Source: Hyalella azteca (taxonomy: Eukaryota; Arthropoda; Malacostraca; Amphipoda; Hyalellidae). Taken from it: a stretch of DNA of 64,000 nt. Shown piece by piece: positions 54,501 to 59,331 of the stretch. The first letter of the stretch is position 1, and the number at the start of each line of letters is the position of its first letter. Position numbers and translations under genes: made by a program. Under the pieces are notes generated by a model. It saw nothing but the letters and a program-made list of their open reading frames with translations. It ran no database searches and was not told the origin of the DNA. The DNA lies in contig NW_025943688.1 in assembly GCF_000764305.2 (NCBI RefSeq), positions 62,001-126,000 of the forward strand. The letters are read 5' to 3'.

Positions 54501-57500
54501 CTCCTCTTCCCGCGGCTTCATTAACTTCACCTTCTCCCCCCACTACTTCACCTAGACGACTCCTAGATGTAGATGACGAAGACGGTGAAATAACTACCGA
54601 ACCTAATGAAGTACTCCAAGCTGAAGTTGGATCTTCGACTCGGAACCCTGTTGAAGATTTGTCAGGCTTTTTCTTGGTATTGGCATCAAGGAGTGGCAAA
54701 CGGCACGCACTTGAATTGCCCTACATTCCCCTAGAGAGAAATGATGGCGTGGACCACCAAAAAGATAGTGACTATAGAGTAGAATCTTCTTCACCATCTT
54801 ACAACGTTGGATCAAGTCCCCGGAAGCCCAATGCACGTGCTAGGCAAAGAAATGACAGAAAAGGTAATAAAAAAGGTTACAGCGCTGAGCATCTTCACCT
54901 TACACCGGGATTCGACGAATTAATTGTAATCCCTGGTGCCGAAGAATTTCAAAACTATGACGACAAATTTGTCGACTACACATACGAGGATGAGGACGGC
55001 AATATTAGCATAAACAGATATGTATACACGTCTTCGTGCTACCCAAAGACCTGCTCGAATGGTATAAAATTTTACCCGCACCCGAAACATTGCAATTCTT
55101 ATTTCGTATGTGAAGATGACGGAAACGTCACTCGCGTCGTCTGCCCTCGAGATACAATGTTTAACCACAAATTGGGCAAGTGTGAAAGAACAGATATCAA
55201 CTCTGAAACTCTGTGCGATCCTACGCTTGAGTGCTCGTAGCCCATGTCTGCGTTAATTGTGAGCTTTTCATTAAACGAGATTAAATTGGACATTCTCTTT
55301 TTCTCCTGCATGCGTAGGGGATCGCGCAAATCTAGGCTGGTGCAGTCTACTGAACTGATAATGCTGGTAAGAATTGGATCAAGTTTTCAGAGGGGTAAGG
55401 ACGTAATTCAGAAAGCTAAAATGCAGATGCTGGCGATCGTGTGTCTTTCTGTATTCAACCGTTTTGCCCCACGAAGAAAGAAAATTTTGAACTTGAAAAT
55501 ATTTCCGTCCACAGCTCCAGTGATAGAACAACGTGCTTTGAGAACACAGGAGCACATATGGGTAATGTCTATCTCGACGTATGCGAATGGCTTAAGAAAG
55601 TCGTTAGGTCAACAAGTAGAAGGCCTGGGAAATCCTGCCAAACTCGTCTCAAATAAAATTATAAAGAGAGCATAATTTGCTGGACAATCTCCCCAGGCTC
55701 TGTGCCAGTCCAGACTTCGCTCCTTCATCTGCTCCCGACTCTGCTGGAAGCGTATAGCAACAGTCTCGATATTTGGGTCAAGGAAACCTTACTGTACCTC
55801 CGTTCCAAAATGAGACGAGCTTCCTCCTCTGCTTCGAGCAATGCTTAGGATTTAGCTCCTGATTCGGGGTACGGCTTGGATTTCGGTAGACAGTTTTTAG
55901 GGTTCGTCAACTATATAGATTGCATGAACCACTTACGGATGACGCTGCAGAGCGATTGAAGATGTCGATCGAATCTATCAATTGACTTCGACAGGGATCT
56001 CGGAGCAAGCGAAACTGTTACTTAAGTAGACAACGGCTGCATCTGTTGTCAACGGGCATAGCCTTAATCAGTAATCGCAGTACAGGAAGAGTTCTATGGG
56101 AGTACACTGCGAGCTGAGAACCAATTTCCACGGGACCTGGTGAAAGGTTGCCGCACCCAACAAAGTGCACCCTAACGGCCAACTGTGTCAAAGTTGAACA
56201 TTCACTCGCAAGCTATGGACCACTAGAAGCGAATTTAACGTGAAAGATCGTAAAATCAGATTTAATGGAGCTGATGCCAAGTTGAATTGATCTCTATTGA
56301 CTTGGATTAAATGTCATGCCCGGGGCTTCGTGCTGCCGAGAAGTTTGCGGTTACCGTCTCGTTGTCGCTTGCATAAGTGGCTCTTTACTCGTTTCTTTAC
56401 TCCTACATTAAAGTTTAATTTGAAGCTCGGTGAGAGAATAGATTATACCCTTGAATTATTCTGAGGATAATAAGGAAATGCTTGATAAAACGGGCATTGA
56501 CATACTGTTAAAATGTGAGAGGAGCCCGTGCACTACAGCTAGCATGCAGTAGGCATTTTATCAGATAGTTATATTCGATATTGGTCAAAGTATTGCGTTC
56601 TGAACTCGTGCGTCAGCTACATTGTAATACCGATACATAATTGTCTTAAAATAATTAGACGAGTAGCATAATTTTTTTATCATGTGACATGCGATTTTTT
56701 CAACATACAGCAACTATAACGAATTGTAGCCAATCTGCGTGAATTAACTGCTTTTTCGATTGCAGAAGGGAGATGCTTTAAGATTGAATCGACAGTAAGC
56801 TGGTGCATCTAATGAATGGTGGCATGTGTTGGCAAGTGATATGATCTTCGAAAATCTATCTTTTACAGAATTAGCACCTGGCTTTGGGCCTGACTTAACC
56901 ATCGGTGGAACTTCATCAGCCTATACCGTGAAAGATCCTGAAGGAAGAAATCCTACCGATGAATCCACCGAGCGGAACCAGACACCGCCGATCGAAACAA
57001 ATTTTCGCGGTGGACTTGAAAGGATTAGAAGAGCCAACCGAAATAAGACTCGGATCGAACCAAGGGTTGCATTCACTCTCAAGGGGCCTGCTCGTCGTCT
57101 AAGTCAGATGATCGTCAATCCAAAGTGGGAGTATACGAAGAACTGTGAACCAATTTGTAAGGTAGCAGGGACCATGTTCCCCCACCTGACAAAATGCAAC
57201 ATGTTTTATAAGTGTTCTACTGACCTTGAAGTTGAACTAATGAGCTGCCCGCCAGGAACACGTTACGCTCCTATTTTTAAGTCCTGTGACAATCCTGAGA
57301 GAACTTCCAACAATTATTGCAAACGGCAGGATAGATGCCCTTGAAGCCACTCCGGTTAGATTTCTTTCCAGGCTATGCAAGGAGCTGAGAGCGACATTTG
57401 CAGACAATTTAATTATTAACAAAACGGTGGCGAACTAAATGTGGTTAGCCATAGTTTGCACCGTTACCCACACTGCTCGATACCCTCCAGGAGAAAAAGG

Positions 57501-59326
57501 AATTTCAAGAGTTAGGCCAATTTATCACTGGAAATGATAAGGGAAAATGTGAACTTTTTTATTAATGTCAATTGTTTTTATTATAGTTTCGTCGACTTCT
57601 ATGAAATGGAAAGCAGGAGATTTGATTTAGTCACCATTGACGTTAGCCCTGACCTTACAGTCAAGAATACCTCTGATCGTGTGTAGTTTCGAGCAGATTC
57701 GTGCATCACACACAGACGAAATGGACGTCTATTCAATGGAAGAAATCGTCCAGTGAATATTTTTAATTCTGATAATCTGCAAACTGTGAAATGTCAACAG
57801 CAAAGCTGAAGTAGGATCATTGGCATGACCCTTGAATTCCAAAGGCGAAAGATTACAGTATCCGCATTTTAGCAATAATGCCGTTGGTCACTCAGTACTT
57901 GAGTTTTAAAAGATGAACTTTTAACGAAGTTCCTAAACTGAAAGAATTTGTAGAAAATCGTTTGTTTTAATTCAGATTCCTCGTATAAATTCAATTTTAT
58001 GATGGCATGAGCAGCATATGCGCTTGGCGAGGAGCGAGCCTTACGTTGCTGCGGACTCACGAATTGATAGGCATCCAGTAAATGTCGATAAAGCCGACGT
58101 CCGTATATTGCCGAACTGAGCAAGCTGATGTGGCATGAAAATCTCGACAAGTTCAGTCTACAGTTCCTTTGTGATGTGAACGGCAATTAAATGCCTTTGT
58201 TTGATTAAATTTTCCTTTTTGACGATGCACTGCTGTATTCTTTCAGTGTTGGATGAATGTAGATTGTAGATTGAATGGATAATTGTTGGACGATAGTAGA
58301 TTGAATTAGGGATAGAAAATTCCTAATTGGTTTTATGGACGGCAGCTAGCTCAATGGATGTGTGATGTCCTGTCAATGAACGTGCCACTTGTCCATGTAT
58401 CTCGTGTATGGAAACCTCCAAACTCTGAGCTCACACTCGTACCAGTGCAGTTGTTGTGGCAGCGGGTTTGTCGCTTGTAAATTTTGGATCCAACTCTTGC
58501 CTTATTTTCCTGATCGTATTGAGATGACTTCGAGTTCTGACAGCGAACAATTTGGTTATTTTGAGGATAACTCGTTCTGGCATAAGGCTTCTGAGAGGGC
58601 GTTTGTTCAGTCGCTCTTAGCTCTGGACGTTTTCGGTCGCAAAGGGTTATTGAAAAATTTGACTATATAGATGAAGAAATTTACCTCTGAACGTGCAAAT
58701 TTAATGCTTGCTTTGCAGGAAATGTTGTTGAAAAGAGAAAAAGTAGAGATCGGTAGCGAAAAAATGGAAATGCATACGACAAATGACGGAAGTAATTGCA
58801 GCCAAACTTCCGTGAAGCAATAAATTTGTATACGTATAACTAGAAATAGTTTTAGATGGCAGAATTTACTGATTTATAACTATAAATGTACACCTGAAAG
58901 CTCTAATATAGTGCGCATTCGAAATAGAAAGTCTTGTCGAAAAGAAAAGTTTATGAGACCTGTGGATGTAAACGTTAAATATACTATATAATTAAAATAA
59001 AAAAGTTGAGGGAGAATTGCGCTCTAATTTAGTGCGCATTCGTAATCGAATGTCTTTGAGAAAAGAAAAATTTATGAGACCTGTGGATGAAAATGGTTAA
59101 TTGAATTATATTATTAAAAATAAAAAAGTTGAGGGAGAAGTTGCCCAGCATGCAGCACAGACCTGGTGAGCTGGGCCTGAGGCACCGCCAGTCCAGCAGA
59201 CTCCTCTTTCCTGGCAGCCTGGACGCCGCCCCCTCTCTGGGGACCTCCTCCCCCTCCCCTGGACGGGGGTGTGTCCTCCACCGCCTCATCCCCCGACCCT
59301 TCGTCTGAGCTGCTCGGCTCCAACAT
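6332..59326 (-). CDS. Cadps: CAPS/Cadps, N-terminal 767 residues (16 exons, 3' half outside window)
   Basis: Calcium-dependent activator protein for secretion, a cytosolic factor that primes dense-core vesicles for Ca2+-triggered exocytosis by binding phosphoinositides (PH domain) and SNAREs (MUN domain). Sixteen minus-strand exons with matching phases give one open frame. Order: start with [14 protein letters not shown] (vertebrate CAPS begins very similarly), Gly/Ser-rich tail, [28 protein letters not shown]...[67 protein letters not shown]2 domain (about 403-505), PH domain (about 534-640), then [12 protein letters not shown] and ASHVHGN. Family members are about 1300-1400 aa, so roughly 55% is here; most of the MUN region lies left of base 1. 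Recognition is by remembered family motifs, not by a search. Donors of introns 1, 4, 14 and 16 are weaker (GTCTGT, GTCAGT, GTCCGT, GTCAGC) but are the only phase-compatible sites found. Confidence 0.97.
6536..6857. repeat. Tandem duplication, 163-bp period, at exon 16 acceptor
   Basis: Copy 1 (6536-6698) and copy 2 (6699-6857) share TGCCATCGAGTTTGTT, GTTGAATTGGAGTCTTT, CGAAACATTCA and TTTTTCATATACAG, then GACCTGAGATG and GAATCAACGGCA/GAATTAACGGCA. The array starts 17 bp from the exon 16 boundary. Confidence 0.9.
6918..6945. repeat. 28-bp perfect palindrome
   Basis: The half-site GGTCGGTCTGAACA is followed immediately by its exact reverse complement. The centre is GAACATGTTC. It could be a cruciform or hairpin, or a dimeric binding site; function unknown. 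Confidence 0.85.
7165..7301 (-). CDS. Cadps: CAPS exon 15
   Basis: Encodes (D)[30 protein letters not shown] and [21 protein letters not shown] and RLNDSYSCL are the vertebrate equivalents. Acceptor GTCAACAG, donor CTG|GTGAAT, phase 0. Confidence 0.97.
7302..8178 (-). other. CAPS intron 14
   Basis: About 880 bp with degenerate repeated phrases such as GCAGAACTACGT (about 7360-7470) and CACCACAATCACCTCAACTC-like segments (about 7855-8000), suggesting an old, eroded tandem array. No gene or RNA seen. Confidence 0.6.
8179..8367 (-). CDS. Cadps: CAPS exon 14 (end of PH domain)
   Basis: Encodes (E)[38 protein letters not shown] and GQANKPTPP, including the C-terminal PH helix with its conserved Trp ([12 protein letters not shown]). 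It ends in [10 protein letters not shown]. Acceptor TTTTTTTTAG; the donor GGAG|GTCCGT is weak, but its phase 1 joins exon 15 exactly to give Asp. Confidence 0.96.
8368..9953 (-). other. CAPS intron 13
   Basis: 1.6 kb of AT-rich intron splitting the PH domain. AGCTCGAGAAC-like phrases recur three times at about 9170-9265. Nothing else supported. Confidence 0.7.
9954..10129 (-). CDS. Cadps: CAPS exon 13 (PH domain)
   Basis: Begins [20 protein letters not shown], then [17 protein letters not shown] and [17 protein letters not shown]. This is the N-terminal two thirds of the PH domain; the [10 protein letters not shown] basic strand is where family members contact PI(4,5)P2. Acceptor AACCTCAG, donor TCTG|GTGAGT, phase 1. 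Confidence 0.98.
10130..10598 (-). other. CAPS intron 12
   Basis: 469 bp of AT-rich intron; nothing else seen. Confidence 0.85.
10599..10705 (-). CDS. Cadps: CAPS exon 12 (C2-PH linker)
   Basis: Encodes [20 protein letters not shown], then [20 protein letters not shown] and RMDKPxNxKHxG are the family's lead-in to the PH domain. Acceptor CGACAG, donor TGCGG|GTGAGT, phase 2, completed by exon 13 to Gly. Confidence 0.97.
10938..10966. repeat. Hairpin, 12-bp perfect stem
   Basis: CTGAATAGGTTC, loop TTACT, GAACCTATTCAG. Intronic; no known role. Confidence 0.7.
11235..11391. repeat. Minisatellite, ~27-bp unit
   Basis: Six imperfect copies of a unit containing CCAGGGTTTGAAG, then GTCACAAACAGTA-like sequence. 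Confidence 0.85.
12367..12570. repeat. 75-bp tandem repeat beside exon 11 donor
   Basis: Three imperfect copies sharing GGTTGATTTCTACAACAAAT and AAGC...ACAATAA; period 75-76 bp. The array ends about 18 bp from the exon 11 splice donor. Confidence 0.85.
12588..12732 (-). CDS. Cadps: CAPS exon 11 (C2 domain)
   Basis: Continues as [20 protein letters not shown], then [20 protein letters not shown] and [19 protein letters not shown] is strongly conserved. Acceptor TTTGCAG, donor AAAG|GTTAGT, phase 0. It completes the C2 domain. Confidence 0.97.
12965..13086 (-). CDS. Cadps: CAPS exon 10 (C2 domain)
   Basis: Encodes [20 protein letters not shown], then [20 protein letters not shown], the core of the CAPS C2 domain, which lacks a full set of Ca2+-binding aspartates in the family. 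The acceptor is TACGGCAG; the donor CAT|GTGAAT leaves AT, completed by exon 11 to Met. The acceptor and the first ~30 nt of the exon are repeated upstream in a 65-bp minisatellite. Confidence 0.97.
13056..13383. repeat. 65-bp minisatellite containing the exon 10 splice acceptor
   Basis: ACAACAAACT-type landmarks occur at 13096, 13161, 13226, 13291 and 13357, spacing 65, 65, 65 and 66. Each unit carries CACCTCCATCACCACCACCT, the plus-strand view of the exon 10 start plus its AG. Four extra acceptor-like copies therefore precede the true one. Read as exon, a decoy gives [15 protein letters not shown] and then a stop. Confidence 0.92.
13087..13694 (-). other. CAPS intron 9
   Basis: 608 bp. The half nearest exon 10 is a minisatellite that copies the exon 10 acceptor; the rest is AT-rich with no feature. 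Confidence 0.85.
13695..13788 (-). CDS. Cadps: CAPS exon 9 (linker and start of C2)
   Basis: It lies 17.8 kb downstream of exon 8. The first G completes Arg, then [20 protein letters not shown] and [11 protein letters not shown] follow. The second half is the first C2 beta strand (family form S-DVVL-F-LE). Acceptor GGCCTCCAG, donor GAG|GTTAGT, phase 0. Confidence 0.93.
18415..18999 (-). other. Unrecognised 194-codon open frame in CAPS intron 8
   Basis: The longest open frame outside the two recognised loci. Its central part (minus strand, about 18550-18690) reads [20 protein letters not shown], then [17 protein letters not shown] and looks more protein-like than the rest. A plausible acceptor TTTTCTGATGGCAG directly precedes it. 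A second minus-strand frame of 152 codons overlaps it (18219-18677). The N-terminal part is low-quality (aromatic and Cys-rich). I do not recognise a family. It cannot be a CAPS exon: spliced after exon 8 the reading would hit a stop at once. Confidence 0.2.
21152..21196. repeat. 18-bp tandem repeat
   Basis: CACTACCTTAACTACCTT repeated about 2.5 times. Confidence 0.85.
26027..26211. repeat. 28-bp minisatellite, ~6.5 copies
   Basis: The unit starts CCTATGTATGTTTACCGAGT and ends CTAAATGG. Copies are nearly identical except the last, which suggests recent expansion. Confidence 0.95.
31601..31770 (-). CDS. Cadps: CAPS exon 8
   Basis: Encodes [20 protein letters not shown], then [20 protein letters not shown] and [16 protein letters not shown], residues 326-381. 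The [16 protein letters not shown] block is nearly invariant in the family. Acceptor CTTCCGCAG, donor CACAG|GTAAGA, phase 2. Confidence 0.97.
33873..34390. repeat. 20-bp minisatellite, ~25 copies
   Basis: Unit CCTGCTAGCTCCATCAGTGA with variants (GGCCTACAAG, TGACCTGCAA). The strict 20-bp period, without unique spacers, rules out a CRISPR-type array. Confidence 0.97.
34859..34876. repeat. 18-bp perfect palindrome
   Basis: AAGCGACAGCTGTCGCTT in intron 7, centred on an E-box-like CAGCTG. Confidence 0.6.
36240..36266 (-). other. Candidate 27-nt CAPS microexon
   Basis: In the GC-rich patch of intron 7 the minus strand reads CGCGCTAG, then 27 nt encoding AWAAAEDSD, then GTGAGTCGCC. Length and phase (0-0) would insert cleanly between exons 7 and 8. 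No family member I can recall has this insert, and short matches arise by chance. Confidence 0.12.
36351..36590. repeat. GGTGGCAG-rich degenerate minisatellite
   Basis: Variants of GTGAGGCAGGGGTGGTGGCA and GGCATGAGTGGTGGCAGTCT alternate, then decay into GTAGTGAGATGA-type units. The long minus-strand open frames here are products of the repeat, not genes. Confidence 0.9.
39116..39155. repeat. 10-bp tandem repeat
   Basis: GGAGTGGCCA repeated about four times. Confidence 0.9.
39237..39265. repeat. Hairpin, 12-bp stem, T5 loop
   Basis: AAAAGACTTTCG, TTTTT, CGAAAGTCTTTT, followed by a direct repeat of TTCGTTTTAACCAA. Intronic, role unknown. Confidence 0.7.
41188..41268 (-). CDS. Cadps: CAPS exon 7
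   Basis: A phase 0-0 exon of 27 codons: [20 protein letters not shown], then [19 protein letters not shown] is conserved across CAPS1/CAPS2 and insect CAPS. Acceptor TTTGTCAG, donor CGG|GTGAGT. Confidence 0.96.
41269..41601 (-). other. CAPS intron 6
   Basis: 333 bp, AT-rich; nothing else seen. Confidence 0.9.
41602..41744 (-). CDS. Cadps: CAPS exon 6
   Basis: Encodes [38 protein letters not shown] and [10 protein letters not shown], residues 251-298. The [18 protein letters not shown] motif is a CAPS hallmark. Acceptor GTGTCCAG, donor CAG|GTGCTT, phase 0 at the end. Confidence 0.97.
41745..42349 (-). other. CAPS intron 5
   Basis: 605 bp, AT-rich with T and A runs; nothing else seen. Confidence 0.9.
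42350..42429 (-). CDS. Cadps: CAPS exon 5
   Basis: A short 80-nt exon encoding (R)[19 protein letters not shown], then KFDCIIK. The [13 protein letters not shown] block is diagnostic for CAPS. Acceptor GGCAG, donor AAAAG|GTGAGT, phase 1. The first G completes Arg with exon 4, and the last G starts the Gly completed by exon 6. Confidence 0.96.
42430..44271 (-). other. CAPS intron 4
   Basis: 1.8 kb. The end next to exon 4 is a 68-bp minisatellite (about 44009-44282). The rest is AT-rich without a supported feature. Confidence 0.85.
44009..44282. repeat. 68-bp minisatellite containing the exon 4 splice donor
   Basis: The landmark ACTGACCGGACT lies at 44062, 44130, 44198 and 44266, exactly 68 bp apart; the last is the real exon 4 end plus donor (minus strand AGAGTCCG|GTCAGT). 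Each unit also has AGCAAGAAGCATCATTGGG and TATAGTTTCACT. Three decoy donors follow the real one. Reading past the real donor meets an in-frame TGA at about 44222-44220. Confidence 0.95.
44272..44447 (-). CDS. Cadps: CAPS exon 4
   Basis: Encodes residues 166-223, including [23 protein letters not shown] and [20 protein letters not shown], matching the CAPS N-terminal region. The acceptor is TATTTCAG. The donor GTCCG|GTCAGT leaves CG, which exon 5 completes to Arg. The last bases of the exon and this donor are repeated three more times in the adjacent intronic minisatellite. Confidence 0.96.
44949..45150. repeat. 41-bp minisatellite, 5 copies
   Basis: CATCGGCTCGGTCCAGCCTC recurs at 44962, 45003, 45044, 45085 and (diverged) 45126, followed by ACATATCTGACAC. 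Confidence 0.95.
45769..46110 (+). other. Unrecognised 113-codon ORF in CAPS intron 3
   Basis: ATG at 45769; peptide begins [20 protein letters not shown] and later has [14 protein letters not shown]. No homology recognised. There is no obvious promoter, splice context or polyadenylation signal. Probably chance, but longer than most background frames here. Confidence 0.15.
46168..46327. repeat. 32-bp minisatellite starting at the exon 3 splice donor
   Basis: CACTCGCTCA lies at 46194, 46226, 46258 and 46290 (32-bp steps). On the minus strand each unit begins GTGAC and the exon 3 donor itself (GTGACTCATC) is the first, slightly longer unit, followed by TTAATAATT and GTGAGCGA. Confidence 0.9.
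46328..46495 (-). CDS. Cadps: CAPS exon 3
   Basis: This exon has 56 codons and is phase 0 at both ends. It starts with a charged [13 protein letters not shown] segment and continues into [20 protein letters not shown] and [20 protein letters not shown], one of the most conserved parts of CAPS. The donor is CAG|GTGACT, and the GTGAC of the donor is the first unit of a 32-35 bp minisatellite filling the start of intron 3. Confidence 0.97.
46553..46705 (+). repeat. 150-bp duplicated segment, copy 1
   Basis: Shares CGTCTAC-ACAATCCTGGT, AACACGGTAAAGTACTCGGC, AATACTTGCTAC and TATCA-CAA, ending in ATTACTTACA, with 49425-49576 in the same orientation. The two copies bracket exon 2. Confidence 0.85.
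47040..47187 (-). repeat. Dispersed repeat copy B
   Basis: Reverse-orientation copy of the element at 3665-3828: GCGCTATTGTGCTCGTCATG, then a GTCCGTCTGTC run, then TTTTCGTCGACGA and TGCGCTGCAGTTAGTGCTGA. Homology spans about 150 bp in intron 2 of CAPS. Confidence 0.7.
47700..48400. repeat. 14-bp minisatellite with higher-order repeat
   Basis: About 50 imperfect copies of GACTGTCAGCACTT and variants (CACCA, GCGCTA). A longer block containing CACGGGAATAGTGTCAGTAC occurs at 47835 and again at 48090, so a 255-bp higher-order unit has been duplicated. Ends 150 bp from exon 2. Confidence 0.95.
48552..48714 (-). CDS. Cadps: CAPS exon 2
   Basis: Acceptor GTCTGACAG, donor GCC|GTGAGT, phase 0 at the end. 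It encodes residues 55-109, a Ser/Gly-rich segment ([14 protein letters not shown], a run of glycines, [13 protein letters not shown]). RPSSPSPS followed by an acidic or charged stretch is also found in vertebrate CAPS ahead of the conserved core. The exon is very GC-rich compared with the AT-rich flanks. Confidence 0.93.
48808..49012. mobile_element. Tc1/mariner-like MITE (205 bp, TA flanks)
   Basis: The left end CAGGGTGCGGCGCGGGAACT and right end AGTTCCCACGCCGCACCCTG form a 20-bp inverted repeat with one mismatch (longer with ACTTACT). Both ends are flanked by TA, the target duplication of the Tc1/mariner/IS630 superfamily. The interior is non-coding and has further inverted segments (GCGCGCCACGTGGCG). 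High end identity suggests a fairly young insertion. Confidence 0.8.
49425..49576 (+). repeat. 150-bp duplicated segment, copy 2
   Basis: Second copy of the segment at 46553-46705, located in intron 1. Clearly diverged (scattered substitutions), so not a recent duplication or an assembly artefact. No terminal repeats identify it as a transposon. Confidence 0.85.
51331..51415. repeat. ~36-bp tandem repeat, ~2.5 copies
   Basis: AAACATTAACATCGA and ACATGGAAACATTGAAACAT alternate. Confidence 0.85.
52913..52976 (+). CDS. Signal-peptide exon of the nested chitin-binding gene
   Basis: ATG GCA context; encodes [20 protein letters not shown] plus E, a classic short hydrophobic signal sequence, and ends GAAG|GTACGT in phase 1. 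TTTCCTTCAG at 52871-52880 could be an acceptor for an upstream 5'UTR intron. The small size matches the common arthropod arrangement in which the signal peptide sits on its own phase-1 exon. Confidence 0.8.
52913..55240 (+). CDS. Secreted mucin-like protein with chitin-binding type-2 (CBM14) domain, nested in CAPS intron 1
   Basis: Two exons (52913-52976 and 53718-55240) give a predicted 528-residue protein. Order: signal peptide (1 to about 20), a short Cys-rich segment ([14 protein letters not shown]), a Ser/Thr/Pro-rich mucin-like region (about 75-300) with nine YSTPRSAT repeats, an acidic/basic linker, and a C-terminal CBM14 (peritrophin-A) domain at about 462-528. The cysteine pattern C-x12-C-x5-C-x10-C-x12-C-x10-C fits CBM14, with an aromatic FYPHP and SYFVC. 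Such proteins are secreted and bind chitin in peritrophic matrix or cuticle; that role is inferred from the domain. It lies antisense to CAPS and wholly within intron 1. The ATG is chosen for its signal peptide, G at +4 and correct phase-1 splice. Confidence 0.85.
53718..55240 (+). CDS. Main exon: mucin-like repeat region and CBM14 domain
   Basis: Acceptor ATAATATTGCAG, then AT, which with the G of exon 1 makes Asp ([13 protein letters not shown]). Open for 507 codons, the longest frame in the window, ending TAG at 55238-55240. An NVT sequon lies in the CBM14 domain. After the stop, the same frame stays open for another 144 codons. Confidence 0.88.
54101..54330 (+). repeat. 24-bp coding repeat (YSTPRSAT x9)
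   Basis: TATTCTACTCCTCGATCTGC plus CACT, repeated in frame about nine times with very little nucleotide variation, so the array is young or homogenised. Ser/Thr/Pro density suggests O-glycosylation. Confidence 0.95.
55652..55657 (+). terminator. Possible polyadenylation signal AATAAA
   Basis: Canonical hexamer about 412 nt after the stop codon of the nested gene. The motif is common in AT-rich DNA, so this is only suggestive. Confidence 0.35.
56104..56243 (+). pseudogene. Decayed CBM14-like exon remnant
   Basis: One frame reads [20 protein letters not shown], resembling the central part of a CBM14 domain (compare [14 protein letters not shown] in the downstream copy). At nucleotide level GAACCAATTT and CCGCACCCAACAAAGTGCAC align with GAACCAATTT and CCCCACCTGACAAAATGCAA in the intact copy. 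Flanking frames are broken by stops, and the terminal cysteines are missing. It sits between the two intact copies. Confidence 0.45.
56869..57344 (+). CDS. Second CBM14 exon (paralogue or alternative 3' exon)
   Basis: Acceptor TCTATCTTTTACAG, then AA, which completes Glu in phase 1 ([14 protein letters not shown]). 158 residues, ending TGA at 57342-57344. The first ~90 residues are a polar linker ([26 protein letters not shown]) and the C-terminus is one CBM14 domain (C-EPI-C-x12-C-x5-C-x10-C-x12-C-x10-C-x5-C), with the same spacing as the first copy. No signal-peptide exon of its own is visible nearby; joined to 52913-52976 it would give a 179-residue secreted protein. Alternatively it is a pseudogene: an upstream acceptor at about 56765 leads to a stop after 16 codons. 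Confidence 0.7.
58395..58823 (+). other. Coding-looking frame interrupted by one TAG
   Basis: From ATG 58395 the frame runs to TAG at 58668-58670 (ending [10 protein letters not shown]), then continues in the same frame from ATG 58671 for 50 more codons ([20 protein letters not shown], ending SVKQ) to TAA at 58821-58823. The second half is charged and helix-prone. No family recognised. It could be a decayed gene, a fragment with a nonsense mutation, or chance. Confidence 0.25.
58900..59144. repeat. Tandem duplication (121/124 bp) beside exon 1 donor
   Basis: Copy 1 is 58900-59020 and copy 2 is 59021-59144; both share GCTCTAAT-TAGTGCGCATTC, TTTATGAGACCTGTGGATG and AAAAAAGTTGAGGGAGAA. The array ends 19 bp from the exon 1 boundary. 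The copies have clear substitutions and small indels. Confidence 0.92.
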
Positions 59327-59331
59327 GCTTC
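59163..59331 (-). CDS. Cadps: CAPS exon 1 (start codon exon)
   Basis: The ATG is at 59326-59324 and encodes [18 protein letters not shown], close to the acidic start of known CAPS proteins, followed by a Gly/Arg/Pro-rich low-complexity stretch. The exon probably begins at 59331, because TTCTTTCCCAG directly precedes it, so 5 nt are 5'UTR and another UTR exon lies further right. The donor is CACCAG|GTCTGT, leaving phase 2 (AG), which the first G of exon 2 completes to Arg. Residues 1-54. Confidence 0.92.

Larger units (their letters stand above)
48715..59162 (-). other. CAPS intron 1 (10.4 kb, hosts a nested locus)
   Basis: Contains a Tc1/mariner-like MITE (48808-49012), a repeat copy (49425-49576), about 3.3 kb of AT-rich DNA without features (49577-52912 apart from a CA-rich patch near 51124-51146 and a short repeat at 51331-51415), the opposite-strand chitin-binding locus (52913-57344), an interrupted open frame (58395-58823) and a tandem duplication next to exon 1 (58900-59144). 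Confidence 0.85.

Noticed and set aside
55441..55656. 71-codon plus frame with several cysteines after the mucin gene
   Set aside because: No ATG start, cysteine spacing does not fit CBM14; kept only as a possible relic of the decayed copy.
59029..59289. Alternative minus-strand frame over exon 1
   Set aside because: Wrong frame of exon 1 running into intron 1 and the tandem duplication.
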